Notes: a model not told the origin generated them from the sequence alone. A stretch of DNA of 64,000 nt from Polynucleobacter cosmopolitanus (GCF_002224225.1 NZ_NJGG01000003.1:124001-188000); one strand, 5' to 3'. Numbered from the stretch's first letter, positions 31,769 to 41,546 are shown. Program-made: numbers and translations.

Positions 31769-32581
31769 GTGTTCAGAGCTTTTGGTTTATCAATGATTGG
31801 CTTAGTGCATCCAAAGATGCTTTGGTTAAGCTTGCGTCCTTTTTTGTTTGTCAGCATTGCGTGGGGCATTTTATTTTTCTTTATTTGGGAGCCCACGCTA
31901 GAAATCATCAGAGTTTTTATCACCACCTCATTTCTCACTGCATGGATTGCTGATGTGATGTCAGCAACTGGATGGGACGAAATCAGAGCAGTGATGGCAC
32001 CTTTGTTATTGGTCATGGTTTTGATTCCATTGATCACAATTTCTCTTTTAGTCTTTGTTGCCTTTACATCCATTCCTGCTGTTATCAAACATCTTTCAAA
32101 GCAGACTCAATATCAATCTCTTCATCAGGCCAACGCAGGTGGTGTTTGGGGAAGCATTGTTTATGCATTGATCTCGATCTTCATTTGCTTTTTCTTTTTA
32201 TTAATCACACTACCCATTTGGTGGATTCCACCCATGGTTGCCATTCTGCCCCCATTGCTTTGGGGTTGGTTGACCATGAGACTGATGAGCTATGACGTTC
32301 TAGCCCTTCATGCAAGCGCAGAAGAGAGAGATGCATTGATTGCTGAGCATCGTTGGCGCTTATTAGCAATGGGCATTATTTCTGGCCTGGTAGGGGCTGT
32401 ACCCACATTCTTTTGGGCAACATCCGCTATAGCTTTTATATTTTTTCCGATTGTTTCATTCTTTGCTTTGTGGATTTATTCTTTGGTTTTTATTTTTTCA
32501 GCATTATGGTTCGCTCACTATTTATTAAATGCATTGCGTGAATATCGAATGGTTAATGGGGTTGTATTAAATGACGCATAA
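31769..32581 (+). CDS. EI24 domain-containing membrane protein
   Basis: 270 residues with about six hydrophobic segments. It resembles EI24/CysZ-type proteins (PF07264), with the order LSLRPFLFVSIAWGILFF, LLLVMVLIPLITISLLVF, ITLPIWWIPPMVAILPPLL and FLLGNI-like later helices; CysZ is a sulfate permease, but many EI24 proteins have no known transport role. The start is a GTG with AAAGG 5 nt upstream. It begins 34 nt after the sterol-desaturase-family gene and overlaps the next gene by 11 nt. Confidence 0.75.
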   Translation: MFRAFGLSMIGLVHPKMLWLSLRPFLFVSIAWGILFFFIWEPTLEIIRVFITTSFLTAWIADVMSATGWDEIRAVMAPLLLVMVLIPLITISLLVFVAFTSIPAVIKHLSKQTQYQSLHQANAGGVWGSIVYALISIFICFFFLLITLPIWWIPPMVAILPPLLWGWLTMRLMSYDVLALHASAEERDALIAEHRWRLLAMGIISGLVGAVPTFFWATSAIAFIFFPIVSFFALWIYSLVFIFSALWFAHYLLNALREYRMVNGVVLNDA

Positions 32582-33395
32582 AAAGTTCCGGCTCATCGTT
32601 GTTGGAGATGAAATACTCTCTGGTAAGAGGCAAGATAAGCACATGTCAAAAATGATTGAGCTGCTCAATGAAAGAGGTCTATCGCTTCATCAAGTTGAAT
32701 ATGTGGGTGATGATCGCGAGGCAATCACGTCCGTATTGAAAAAGAGTTTTGCAACCGATGATGTGGTTTTTAGTACCGGCGGTATCGGATCCACTCCAGA
32801 CGATCACACCAGGCAGTGCGCGGCAGCAGCTTTGAATGTACCTTTGGCTTTGCATCCTGAGGCTAAAGAATTGATCACACAACGCATCAATACCATGGCT
32901 GAGGGTGATGCTGAGAAAGCCAAGCTATCCAATCCAGACAATGTTTTACGCATGAAGATGGGTGAGTTTCCCGTCGGCAGTGAAATCATCCCAAATTCAT
33001 ACAATTTGATTCCTGGGTTCAGGATCAAAGAACATCATTTTTTGCCTGGCTTTCCAGTCATGGCTGCGCCAATGATGGCCTGGGTATTGGATGAACTTTA
33101 TGCAGACTTGTTTCATTTGATTGATTTTGTAGAGAAGAGCTTCATCATTCCATTGGGTATGGAGGCCAGCTTGACCACCTTGATGGAGCAGATTGAGGCC
33201 ACGCACGCAGGCGTCAAGGTCTTTAGCCTTCCCTCAGTGGGGGATCCTCGCAAGGGCGGGGTCTTTGCTAAACGTCATATTGAGCTGGGGATCAAGGGAT
33301 CCTTGTCTGAAGTTGAGAAAGCTTTTCCCTTTCTGAAGCAAGGTGTTTTAAAATTAGGCTTCGAAATTCATGAATTGCCCCAAGCTGGTGATTAA
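32571..33395 (+). CDS. Molybdopterin-binding domain protein (CinA N-terminal-like)
   Basis: 274 residues. The MoCF/MoaB-like domain fills the N-terminal half: IVVGDEILSGKRQDKHMSKM, then DDVVFSTGGIGSTPDDHTRQ. This matches the N-terminal part of CinA-type proteins, but the C-terminal nicotinamide-nucleotide amidohydrolase domain of CinA is absent. Family members act on dinucleotides or bind molybdopterin; the role of this short form is unclear. The 11-nt overlap with the EI24 gene shows the two are coupled. The glnA control region follows directly. Confidence 0.78.
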   Translation: MTHKKFRLIVVGDEILSGKRQDKHMSKMIELLNERGLSLHQVEYVGDDREAITSVLKKSFATDDVVFSTGGIGSTPDDHTRQCAAAALNVPLALHPEAKELITQRINTMAEGDAEKAKLSNPDNVLRMKMGEFPVGSEIIPNSYNLIPGFRIKEHHFLPGFPVMAAPMMAWVLDELYADLFHLIDFVEKSFIIPLGMEASLTTLMEQIEATHAGVKVFSLPSVGDPRKGGVFAKRHIELGIKGSLSEVEKAFPFLKQGVLKLGFEIHELPQAGD

Positions 33396-33404
33396 TGGGG
33401 CATT

Positions 33405-33442
33405 TGCCTGAAATTAGTGCATTTATGCACCAAAAAAGGGCA
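33405..33442 (+). promoter_or_regulatory. Two tandem NtrC-like binding sites upstream of glnA
   Basis: Two 17-nt matches to the NtrC pattern TGCACCA-N3-TGGTGCA lie side by side: 33405-33421 (left half poor, right half TAGTGCA) and 33426-33442 (left half TGCACCA perfect, right half AAGGGCA). Their centres are 21 bp apart, two helical turns. They sit about 98 and 119 bp before the start point predicted from the sigma-54 promoter, a normal enhancer distance. Confidence 0.6.
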
Positions 33443-33504
33443 TTTGAGTAATCTGCAGAGGGTTTATTGACCTAAAATGCTGATAAGTAAATGAGGCATG
33501 TCTT

Positions 33505-33521
33505 TTGGCATGCTTTGTGCA
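33505..33521 (+). promoter_or_regulatory. Sigma-54 promoter of glnA
   Basis: The sequence TTGGCATG-N4-GTGCA has GG at 33507-33508 and GC at 33519-33520 with exactly 10 nt between, the invariant -24/-12 spacing for RpoN. The predicted start point is near 33532, giving a leader of about 68 nt before the glnA ATG. Together with the upstream NtrC-like sites this indicates nitrogen control of glnA. Confidence 0.78.
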
Positions 33522-33599
33522 TAGTTTTGTAATAAGCGGGTTGCATCTTCCATGAAGGGTGATGTGACTGATTTGAGATCGTACCAACAGGAGATTTGC

Positions 33600-35018
33600 A
33601 TGACAACGAAGACCGTCGCTGATGTAATGAAGCTTGCGAAAGAGAAAGAAGTTACTTTTGTTGACTTCCGTTTTACAGATACCAAAGGTAAAGAGCAGCA
33701 CGTTTCAGTGCCAGTGTCTCACTTTGATGAAGATAAATTTGAGAGTGGTCATGCATTTGACGGCTCTTCAATTGCTGGTTGGAAAGGTATTGAAGCATCA
33801 GACATGTTGTTGATGCCAGATCCAGTAACAGCTTATATCGACCCATTCTATGAAGAGCCAACATTGGTTCTTTCATGTGACGTGATCGAGCCATCAGATG
33901 GCAAAGGCTACGACCGTGATCCACGTTCTATCGCTAAACGCGCAGAAGCTTATTTAAAGAGTACTGGCATTGGTGATACAGCTTTCTTTGGTCCAGAGCC
34001 AGAGTTCTTCGTTTTTGACAGCGTGACTTGGGGTAACGACATGCAAGGTTGTTTCTTCAAAGTTGAATCTGAAGAAGCACCATGGTCATCAGCAACAACA
34101 TTTGAGCACGGTAACACAGGCCACCGTCCAGGTAAAAAGGGTGGTTACTTCCCAGTAGCTCCTGTAGATACATTCCAAGACATGCGTTCTGAAATGTGTT
34201 TGATTTTGGAATCTCTAGGTATCCCTGTCGAAGTTCACCACCACGAAGTGGCTGGTCAAGGTCAAAACGAACTAGGCACAAGATTTAGCACATTGGTTCA
34301 ACGTGCTGATTGGACAATCTTACAAAAGTATGTGATTCAAAACGTTGCTCACGCTTACGGCAAAACAGCGACATTCATGCCTAAGCCAATCGTTGGTGAC
34401 AACGGTTCAGGTATGCACGTTCACCAATCTATCTGGAAAGATGGTCAAAACTTGTTCGCAGGCAATGGCTATGCAGGCTTGTCAGATTTAGCTTTGTACT
34501 ACATCGGCGGTATCATCAAGCACGCACGTGCATTGAACGCGATCACCAACCCAGGTACAAACTCATACAAGCGTTTGGTTCCAGGTTTCGAAGCTCCAGT
34601 TAAGTTGGCTTACTCAGCACGTAACCGTTCTGCTTCAATCCGTATTCCACACGTGGCAAATCCAAAAGGTCGTCGTATCGAAACTCGTTTCCCAGACCCA
34701 TTGGCTAACCCATACTTGTGCTTCTCAGCATTGATGATGGCTGGTTTAGATGGTATCCAGAACAAGATTCATCCAGGTGAAGCTGCTGACAAGAACTTGT
34801 ACGACTTGCCACCAGAAGAAGATGCAAAGATCCCAACAGTATGTAACAGCTTGGATCAGGCATTGGATGCATTGAATGCTGACCGTGAGTTCTTGACTCG
34901 TGGTGGTGTATTCACAAACTCAATGTTAGATGCGTACATTGACTTGAAGATGGAAGAAGTTACTCGCTTCCGTATGGCTGCTCACCCAGTCGAGTTCGAT
35001 ATGTACTACTCACTCTAA
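33600..35018 (+). CDS. glnA: Glutamine synthetase type I
   Basis: 472 residues from the ATG with AGGAG 8 nt upstream; a longer frame from 33552 would run into the leader. It condenses ammonia and glutamate to glutamine. GSI signatures include [17 protein letters not shown] and the ATP-binding [16 protein letters not shown]. Tyr401 lies in NLYDLPPEE, the adenylylation site, so activity is probably set by GlnE and PII. A sigma-54 promoter and NtrC-like sites precede it, and ntrB-ntrC follow. Codon use looks more biased than in neighbours, as expected for a highly expressed gene. Confidence 0.97.
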   Translation: MTTKTVADVMKLAKEKEVTFVDFRFTDTKGKEQHVSVPVSHFDEDKFESGHAFDGSSIAGWKGIEASDMLLMPDPVTAYIDPFYEEPTLVLSCDVIEPSDGKGYDRDPRSIAKRAEAYLKSTGIGDTAFFGPEPEFFVFDSVTWGNDMQGCFFKVESEEAPWSSATTFEHGNTGHRPGKKGGYFPVAPVDTFQDMRSEMCLILESLGIPVEVHHHEVAGQGQNELGTRFSTLVQRADWTILQKYVIQNVAHAYGKTATFMPKPIVGDNGSGMHVHQSIWKDGQNLFAGNGYAGLSDLALYYIGGIIKHARALNAITNPGTNSYKRLVPGFEAPVKLAYSARNRSASIRIPHVANPKGRRIETRFPDPLANPYLCFSALMMAGLDGIQNKIHPGEAADKNLYDLPPEEDAKIPTVCNSLDQALDALNADREFLTRGGVFTNSMLDAYIDLKMEEVTRFRMAAHPVEFDMYYSL

Positions 35019-35048
35019 TCGAGAGACTAGAGAAGGTAGAGCGCAGGT

Positions 35049-36176
35049 ATGTTGCGCAAACCAAGCAAAGAAGGGGCAGCAGTAGCTGCCCTTTTTTCTC
35101 CACACAGCGTTTGGGATGAGTTTCCAAACGCAATTCTGATTGTTGATTACAGCCATCAGATGGTGGTTTATGCAAACCCAGTTGCAGAAGTGAGTCTTGA
35201 TCTTTCTAGTAAATTGCTAGAAGGAATGAGTTTGCATGATTTGTTTGGGCATAACCCGGAGCTTTTTCAAATGCTTGATGCAATCAAGACTGAAGAGGTT
35301 GCATCCCAGCGTCAAGATTTAATTTTGAACTCAGGGCCGGCTCGAGCCGATCATGACCCCATCAACGCCCATGTGGTGGTTGGGGCACTCAATCATCCTG
35401 ATTTACTTCTGATTGAATGGTTTCCCTTAGAGCAGCAGTTACGCAGTGAGCGGGATGATCGCTTAGTGCAACAGGTAGAAGCCAATAAAACGTTGATGCG
35501 CAATTTGGCCCATGAGATTAAAAATCCTTTGGGGGGGATCAGAGGCGCTGCACAGCTTTTAGAGTATGAACTGCCTGATAAGGCATTGCATGAGTACACG
35601 CAGGTGATTATCAAAGAGTCTGATCGACTTCAAAGTTTGGTTGATCGCTTGCTGGCGCCTCACAGGAAGGCTCATATTGATGATTTCCTCAATATTCATG
35701 AAGTGCTGGAGCGAGTTAGGAGCTTGGTGCTGGCTGAATTCCCAAGCGGTCTAAAAATTAAGAGAAATTACGACATCAGTCTGCCTGATCTTTTGGGTGA
35801 TAAAGAAGCGTTGATCCAAGCCGTACTCAACGTCGTTCATAACGCCGCTCAGGCCCTCAGAAGCAGGATCGAGCAGGGTGATGCTGAGATAGAACTGACC
35901 ACCAGAGTGGTTCGCAATGTCACTATCAACAAGCAACGTTACAAACTGGCATTAGATTTGCATGTGATTGATAACGGGCCTGGCATACCTGATGAAATCA
36001 AGGACAAAATCTTTTTTCCTTTGGTCTCGGGTAAAGAGGGTGGCAGTGGTTTGGGGCTGACTTTGGCGCAAACCTATGTGCAACAGAATTATGGTTTTAT
36101 CGGTTGTACCAGCAAACCTGGAACAACCGACTTTCAAATGCAATTACCTTTCCGCTTAAAAACGGAAGGAAAATAA
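35049..36176 (+). CDS. ntrB: Nitrogen regulation sensor kinase NtrB
   Basis: 375 residues. An N-terminal PAS domain (FPNAILIVDYSHQMVVYANP) is followed by the phospho-acceptor H155 in NLAHEIKNPLGGIRGA and the ATPase motifs DNGPGIP and GGSGLGLTLAQ. NtrB phosphorylates or dephosphorylates NtrC according to PII. No downstream ATG, GTG or TTG in frame would keep the PAS start, so the ATG at 35049 is the best start. The first codons therefore run through a 5-bp hairpin around the ATG and a terminator-like hairpin at 35074-35097. Confidence 0.93.
   Translation: MLRKPSKEGAAVAALFSPHSVWDEFPNAILIVDYSHQMVVYANPVAEVSLDLSSKLLEGMSLHDLFGHNPELFQMLDAIKTEEVASQRQDLILNSGPARADHDPINAHVVVGALNHPDLLLIEWFPLEQQLRSERDDRLVQQVEANKTLMRNLAHEIKNPLGGIRGAAQLLEYELPDKALHEYTQVIIKESDRLQSLVDRLLAPHRKAHIDDFLNIHEVLERVRSLVLAEFPSGLKIKRNYDISLPDLLGDKEALIQAVLNVVHNAAQALRSRIEQGDAEIELTTRVVRNVTINKQRYKLALDLHVIDNGPGIPDEIKDKIFFPLVSGKEGGSGLGLTLAQTYVQQNYGFIGCTSKPGTTDFQMQLPFRLKTEGK
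35074..35097 (+). terminator. Intrinsic terminator after glnA, inside the first codons of ntrB
   Basis: A 7-bp perfect stem (GGGCAGC at 35074-35080 with GCTGCCC at 35085-35091), a 4-nt loop and six T. By itself it is a textbook Rho-independent terminator 55 nt after glnA. It lies in codons 9-17 of ntrB, so it may act as an attenuator that limits ntrBC expression relative to glnA. Confidence 0.75.
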
Positions 36177-36194
36177 TAAGAATCGGATATCGAT

Positions 36195-37640
36195 ATGAAG
36201 CCTGTTTGGATTGTGGATGATGACCAATCAATACGTTGGGTGTTGGAGAAAGCATTGCAGCGCGAGAACATGCCTTATCGAAGCTTCACAAATCCTCAAG
36301 ATGTTTTAGATGCTTTTGATAATAAAGAAGAGCCACAGGTTTTAATTTCTGATATTCGTATGCCGCGAGGCAATGGTATTGATTTGCTGCAGCAGGTCAA
36401 AGCAGAGCACCCACATGTGCCTGTGATCATCATGACAGCTTATTCAGATCTTGATTCAGCGGTTTCATCTTTTCAAGGTGGTGCATTTGAGTACATTACA
36501 AAACCTTTTGATATTGCCAAATCCATTGAGTTAATCCGTCGTGCGGTTGATGAAAGTTTGAGATTGCAAAATCAAACGCAAGAGGGCGCAGTCCGGATGC
36601 AAGAAACCACGGAGATTCTTGGTCAGGCTCCAGCGATGCAGGATGTTTTTAGGGTCATTGGTCGCTTGTCGCAATCCAATGTGACTGTTCTCATTACAGG
36701 AGAATCTGGCACTGGTAAAGAGCTTGTGGCCAGAGCTTTGCATAAACACAGTCCAAGAGCGGGTGGACCTTTCATTGCATTAAATACAGCAGCTATTCCA
36801 AAAGATTTACTCGAGTCTGAATTATTCGGTCATGAACGAGGCGCCTTCACTGGTGCTCAAACCATGAGACGTGGTCGTTTTGAACAGGCTGAGGGTGGAA
36901 CCTTATTTTTGGATGAAATCGGTGACATGCCGTTTGATCTACAAACACGTTTACTGCGTGTTTTGTCGGATGGCCATTTCTACAGGGTTGGCGGCCATGA
37001 TTCTCTTAAATCCAATGTGCGCGTGATTGCTGCCACTCATCAAAATTTAGAGGCTCGCGTTGCTGAAGGTTTATTCAGAGAAGACTTGTTCCATCGCTTG
37101 AACGTGATTCGTTTGCGCTTGCCATCCTTAAGAGAACGCAAGGAGGACATTCCTTTGTTGGCTCGTCACTTTATGCAGACCTCTGCAAAGTCATTGAGCA
37201 TGGAGCCTAAACGCCTATCTGACGATGCTTTACTAGCAATTGCTCAATTACCATTCCCTGGCAACGTTAGACAGCTAGAAAATTTATGTCACTGGTTAAC
37301 TGTCATGGCGCCGGCTCAGGTAATTGGTGCTCAAGATCTGCCACCAGATGCCATTGAGATCGGAGCTGATTTGCCAGAAGGTGTTGCCACTGAAATCTTG
37401 GCAAAAATTAAAACATCAAGTCCTGCAGATTGGGAGTCTGGTCTTGCTTTATTGGCTAAACAACTTTTACAAGACGGTAGCCGAGATGTCTTTAATATTC
37501 TGGAAACCAAATTTGAAAAAGCTGTTCTAACAGCGGCATTGGAAGTCACGAGGGGTCGTCGCGTTGAAGCTGCAGAGCGTTTAGGTATTGGTAGAAACAC
37601 AATCACCAGAAAACTTCAAGAACTAGGTATTGATACTTAA
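36195..37640 (+). CDS. ntrC: Nitrogen regulation response regulator NtrC
   Basis: 481 residues in three parts. The receiver domain has the phospho-acceptor D53 in [15 protein letters not shown]. The AAA+ domain has P-loop GESGTGKE and GAFTGA at 216-221, the loop that contacts sigma-54. The C-terminal Fis-type helix-turn-helix is [22 protein letters not shown]. It activates sigma-54 promoters under nitrogen limitation, probably including the one before glnA. It follows ntrB by 18 nt. Confidence 0.95.
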   Translation: MKPVWIVDDDQSIRWVLEKALQRENMPYRSFTNPQDVLDAFDNKEEPQVLISDIRMPRGNGIDLLQQVKAEHPHVPVIIMTAYSDLDSAVSSFQGGAFEYITKPFDIAKSIELIRRAVDESLRLQNQTQEGAVRMQETTEILGQAPAMQDVFRVIGRLSQSNVTVLITGESGTGKELVARALHKHSPRAGGPFIALNTAAIPKDLLESELFGHERGAFTGAQTMRRGRFEQAEGGTLFLDEIGDMPFDLQTRLLRVLSDGHFYRVGGHDSLKSNVRVIAATHQNLEARVAEGLFREDLFHRLNVIRLRLPSLRERKEDIPLLARHFMQTSAKSLSMEPKRLSDDALLAIAQLPFPGNVRQLENLCHWLTVMAPAQVIGAQDLPPDAIEIGADLPEGVATEILAKIKTSSPADWESGLALLAKQLLQDGSRDVFNILETKFEKAVLTAALEVTRGRRVEAAERLGIGRNTITRKLQELGIDT

Positions 37641-37700
37641 ATTATTAAGCCATATTGAGTACGTTCATAATAGAACGATTATTTTGAATTAAATCTATTT

Positions 37701-38540
37701 ATGTCTGCTATTCGTCTTGCTACCTGGAATGTCAATTCCATCAAAGTTCGCCTACCTCATCTTTTGCAGTGGTTAGCTGCACAAGATGCCATGAAGGCTC
37801 CCATTGATGCTCTCTGCCTTCAAGAGCTAAAACTCACAGAAGATAAATTTCCGTTTGCAGAGTTAGAAGCCGCAGGCTATTACTCACTGGTTGCAGGACA
37901 AAAAACTTATAACGGTGTTGCGATTCTTTTGCGCAAAGCATCTCTTGCTGCAATTGCTCAAGATGTCAATACCGCATTTCTATCGCCTATTAAAAATAAT
38001 CCTAAATTTGCCGATGAGCAACAACGTTTGCTGGCTGCAACGGTTGCTTTTAATGGCAGGGCCCCAATCAGAATCATTTCGGCTTATTTCCCGAATGGGC
38101 AAGCCCCAGGCACTGAGAAATTTGCCTATAAGCTTGATTGGTTAGCTGGATTGCATGATTGGCTCAGCGAAGAAATGGAAGAGCATTCAAGAATTGCATT
38201 GCTGGGTGACTACAACATTGCCCCTGAAGATCAAGACGTGCATGATCCAAAAGCATGGGAAGGGCAGAATTTGGTTTCCCAAGATGAGCGTGATGCTTTC
38301 TCAGGATTGATTGAGATGGGTTTTTATGACAGTTACAGACTCTTTGAGCAGGCCCCCAAAAGCTTTAGTTGGTGGGACTATCGGATGATGGGCTTTAGAA
38401 GAAATGCGGGTGTTCGCATTGACCACATTCTTCTGAGTGAGGCATTGAAAAATGACTGCATCGCAAGCTCTATTGATAAAACTCCTAGAGCTTGGGAGCA
38501 GCCATCTGATCACGCTCCTGTGATTACGACCTTAAGCTAA
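37701..38540 (+). CDS. xth: Exodeoxyribonuclease III
   Basis: 279 residues of the endonuclease/exonuclease/phosphatase fold: LATWNVNSIKVRLPHLLQWL, the catalytic glutamate in LCLQELKLTEDKFP, GDYNIAPEDQDVHDP, and the closing QPSDHAPVI with the catalytic histidine. It is an AP endonuclease and 3'-5' exonuclease in base excision repair. The last 9 nt overlap the end of the convergent prlC gene. A GTTC-N6-GAAC palindrome (37663-37676) lies 24 nt upstream of its start. Confidence 0.94.
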   Translation: MSAIRLATWNVNSIKVRLPHLLQWLAAQDAMKAPIDALCLQELKLTEDKFPFAELEAAGYYSLVAGQKTYNGVAILLRKASLAAIAQDVNTAFLSPIKNNPKFADEQQRLLAATVAFNGRAPIRIISAYFPNGQAPGTEKFAYKLDWLAGLHDWLSEEMEEHSRIALLGDYNIAPEDQDVHDPKAWEGQNLVSQDERDAFSGLIEMGFYDSYRLFEQAPKSFSWWDYRMMGFRRNAGVRIDHILLSEALKNDCIASSIDKTPRAWEQPSDHAPVITTLS

Positions 38541-40634
38541 ACCACCATGCCTTAAAAGGGCATCAATCTCAGGTTCTCTGCCCCTGAATGCTTTGAATGA
38601 TTCTGCAGCTGAGCGGCTGCCGCCAACTTCAAGGATTTCTTGTCGATAGCGTTCGCCCGTGGCCTCATCCAAAATACTGCCAGTTTTCTTGGCGGCTTCT
38701 TCAAATGCTGCGTATGCATCTGCAGACAGTACTTCAGCCCATTTATAACTATAGTATCCAGCTGAATAGCCACCGGCAAATATATGGCTGAATGTATTGG
38801 GCCATCTTGATAAATCAGACTGCTTGATCACGTGAACTTGATCATTGATTTGTCTTGATAATTGCAAGATATCCACAGGTTTCGCTGAGTGTGGGTCAAA
38901 GTTTGAATGTAGGCGCCAGTCAGTCAAAGAAAACACCAACTGTCTTAAGGTGCTCATGCCGTTTTGGAAGTTCTTCGCGGCAATCATTTTTTCATAAAGA
39001 GATTTCGGCAATGTCTCGCCAGTCTCTACATGAGACGTCATCTTTTCTAAAACTTCCCATTCCCAGCAAAAGTTTTCCATGAACTGACTTGGTAGTTCTA
39101 CAGCATCCCATTCAACACCATTGATACCTGAAACGCCCAATGATCCAACCTGAGTCAACATGTGATGCAAGCCATGGCCACATTCATGGAACATGGTGAT
39201 CACATCATCATGGCTGATGGTTGGTTGCTTGGTAACACCATTGACCGTCACAGGCGCTGGAAAATTACAAACCAAATAGGCCACAGGGGTTTGGATTTTT
39301 CCGTTAGGGAGGTTTCTTCTACCTCTGGCATCGTCCATCCATGCTCCACCGCGTTTGCCAGGTCTTGCATAAGGATCTAGGTAAAAATTAGCCAGTAGTT
39401 TTCCATTCTTGCTCAATACCTTGAATGATTGGACATCTGCATGCCAAACTGGCAAAGAATCTTTTTCAATTTTTACGCCAAACAAGGTTTGCACAAGAGC
39501 AAATAAACCATCAAGAACCTTTGGCAAAGGGAAGTATTGTTTGACTTCGTTTTCAGAAAAAGCGTAACGGACTTGTTTGAGCTTTTCTGAGGCATAGGCC
39601 ATGTCCCATGGCTCAAGGCTTGATAAATCTAAATGATCTTTAGCGAAAAGCTGTAGCTCTTGCCAATCTTTTTGACCATGAGCCTGAGCTTTCTTGGCAA
39701 AGTCAGTTAAAAATTGGTCCACCTCTACAACTGTTTTTGCCATTTTTGGAGCAAGGCTCAGGGCGGCAAAGTTTGCAAAACCAAGCATCTTGGCTTCTTC
39801 ATCTTTTAGACGAAGCTGAGACAGCATATTGTTTGTGTTGTCCCATTCTGTTTTGCCGCTGCCAAATTTTTCAGATAACTCTGAGGCTCTCGTAACGTAG
39901 GCTTCGTAAAGTTTCTTTCTGAGAGTTCTATTTTCAGAAAATTGCATAACTGGAAAATATGAAGGGAAGTGCAAGGTGAAAGCCCAACCAGATAGTTCTT
40001 TGGACTCAGCTGTTTGCTTCGCAGCAGCAATAGCATCTTCTGGCAAGCCAGCTAATTCTTTTTCATCAGTGATCACATGCACAAAATGGTCTGTTGCATC
40101 TAAAACATGATCGGAGAATTCCTTGGATAACTGAGCTTGTTGATCTTGAATCTCGGCAAAGCGGATTTTCTGATCATCTGATAACTCGGCACCACCCAAA
40201 CGAAAATCTCTTAGAGAGTTATCAATGACCTTGCGTTGAGCACGATCGAGTGAGGAGAACTCGGCTGATTGGCTCAAGGCCTTGTATTTTTTGTACAACT
40301 CTAAATTTTGGCCAAGATTTGTCCAAAAGGCAGTGACCTCTGGCAGCATTTCAGCATGAGCTTTTCTGAACTCTGGGGTATCAGCAACACTATTCAAATG
40401 ACTGATCACCCCCCAAGCGCGCCCAAGATTTTCAGTAGCATCTTCAAGTGGCTCTACTAAGTCGAGCCAAGTGGCAGGAGTGGTTGATTTTAAAGAGAGA
40501 TCAACCGCTTTTTGAGCTTCAGAGAGTAGTTGCTCAATAGCGGGTTTGATATCAACAGCCTTAATAGAGCTGTATTCTGGAAGGCTTTTGCCAAAGGAAA
40601 GTAATGGATTGAGTATTGGATTATTCATACTCAT
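38532..40634 (-). CDS. prlC: Oligopeptidase A (M3 family)
   Basis: 700 residues, the usual length for oligopeptidase A. The zinc site HECGH (in MFHECGHGLHHMLTQ, near residue 480) is intact. It degrades oligopeptides such as cleaved signal peptides in the cytoplasm. The start MSMNNP has a second ATG two codons in. It is the last gene of the leftward run HK-RR-folD-prlC, 59 nt after folD, and its 3' end overlaps xth by 9 nt in convergent orientation without a terminator. Confidence 0.94.
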   Translation of the reverse strand: MSMNNPILNPLLSFGKSLPEYSSIKAVDIKPAIEQLLSEAQKAVDLSLKSTTPATWLDLVEPLEDATENLGRAWGVISHLNSVADTPEFRKAHAEMLPEVTAFWTNLGQNLELYKKYKALSQSAEFSSLDRAQRKVIDNSLRDFRLGGAELSDDQKIRFAEIQDQQAQLSKEFSDHVLDATDHFVHVITDEKELAGLPEDAIAAAKQTAESKELSGWAFTLHFPSYFPVMQFSENRTLRKKLYEAYVTRASELSEKFGSGKTEWDNTNNMLSQLRLKDEEAKMLGFANFAALSLAPKMAKTVVEVDQFLTDFAKKAQAHGQKDWQELQLFAKDHLDLSSLEPWDMAYASEKLKQVRYAFSENEVKQYFPLPKVLDGLFALVQTLFGVKIEKDSLPVWHADVQSFKVLSKNGKLLANFYLDPYARPGKRGGAWMDDARGRRNLPNGKIQTPVAYLVCNFPAPVTVNGVTKQPTISHDDVITMFHECGHGLHHMLTQVGSLGVSGINGVEWDAVELPSQFMENFCWEWEVLEKMTSHVETGETLPKSLYEKMIAAKNFQNGMSTLRQLVFSLTDWRLHSNFDPHSAKPVDILQLSRQINDQVHVIKQSDLSRWPNTFSHIFAGGYSAGYYSYKWAEVLSADAYAAFEEAAKKTGSILDEATGERYRQEILEVGGSRSAAESFKAFRGREPEIDALLRHGGLA

Positions 40635-40693
40635 TATTATGTCCTGAAATTGAAATAAGTTCAGGAGTAAAAAGGCTTACGCCAAAAGGGTCT

Positions 40694-41545
40694 TTAAGCT
40701 TTGACTCTTTCAGCAGCCTCAAGCGTATTCAACAAAAGCATTGTGATCGTCATAGGGCCAACGCCACCTGGTACAGGCGTAATAGCGCTGGCAACATACT
40801 TCACTTCATCAAAGTCTACGTCGCCACAAAGCTTGCCATCTGGCAAACGATTGATACCAACGTCGATGACCACAGCGCCACTTTTAACCATACTGGCAGT
40901 GATCATTTTTGGTTTACCAGTGGCCACGACCAAGATATCTGCTTCTTTGGTGTGAGCTGTTAAGTCTTTGGTTTTGCTGTTGCAAATTGTGACAGTTGCC
41001 CCAGCTTGCAAGAGCAGCATCGCCATGGGTTTGCCAACAATATTAGAGGCGCCAATCACGACGGCCCTGGCACCTCGGATGGGATAGTCAATGCTCTCTA
41101 GCATTTTCATACAACCATAAGGGGTGCATGGTCTGAATAAAGGTGCACCAATCATCAAAGCGCCAGCATTCGCCACATGAAAACCATCCACATCTTTTTC
41201 AGGGGCAATGGCTTCAATCACGCGGTGGCTGTCAATGTGCTTTGGTAATGGCAGTTGAACCAAGATGCCATGGATGTTTTTATCATGGTTCAATTCATTG
41301 ATTCGGGCAAGCAGGGCTTTTTCGCTCAAATCAGCAGGATGTCTTTCTAGAATGGAATACATTCCAACATCCTCACAGGCCTTCACTTTATTTCTAACAT
41401 AAACCTGGCTGGCTGGATCTTCACCGACTAACAAAACAGCTAGGCCAGGCTTAACGCCTTTGGCAGTCAAAATGGCTGTTTTAGCAGCAATCTCTAGTCT
41501 GATTTTTTTGGCAAGCGCGTTGCCGTCAATGATTTGTGCAGGCAT
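40694..41545 (-). CDS. folD: Bifunctional methylenetetrahydrofolate dehydrogenase / cyclohydrolase
   Basis: 283 residues. The substrate site ([22 protein letters not shown], with the catalytic Lys in that block), [13 protein letters not shown], and the NADP-binding [17 protein letters not shown] are typical of FolD. It interconverts methylene- and formyl-tetrahydrofolate for one-carbon metabolism. It starts one base after the stop of the response regulator gene, so it is cotranscribed with the two-component system. Confidence 0.96.
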   Translation of the reverse strand: MPAQIIDGNALAKKIRLEIAAKTAILTAKGVKPGLAVLLVGEDPASQVYVRNKVKACEDVGMYSILERHPADLSEKALLARINELNHDKNIHGILVQLPLPKHIDSHRVIEAIAPEKDVDGFHVANAGALMIGAPLFRPCTPYGCMKMLESIDYPIRGARAVVIGASNIVGKPMAMLLLQAGATVTICNSKTKDLTAHTKEADILVVATGKPKMITASMVKSGAVVIDVGINRLPDGKLCGDVDFDEVKYVASAITPVPGGVGPMTITMLLLNTLEAAERVKA

Positions 41546-41546
41546 A

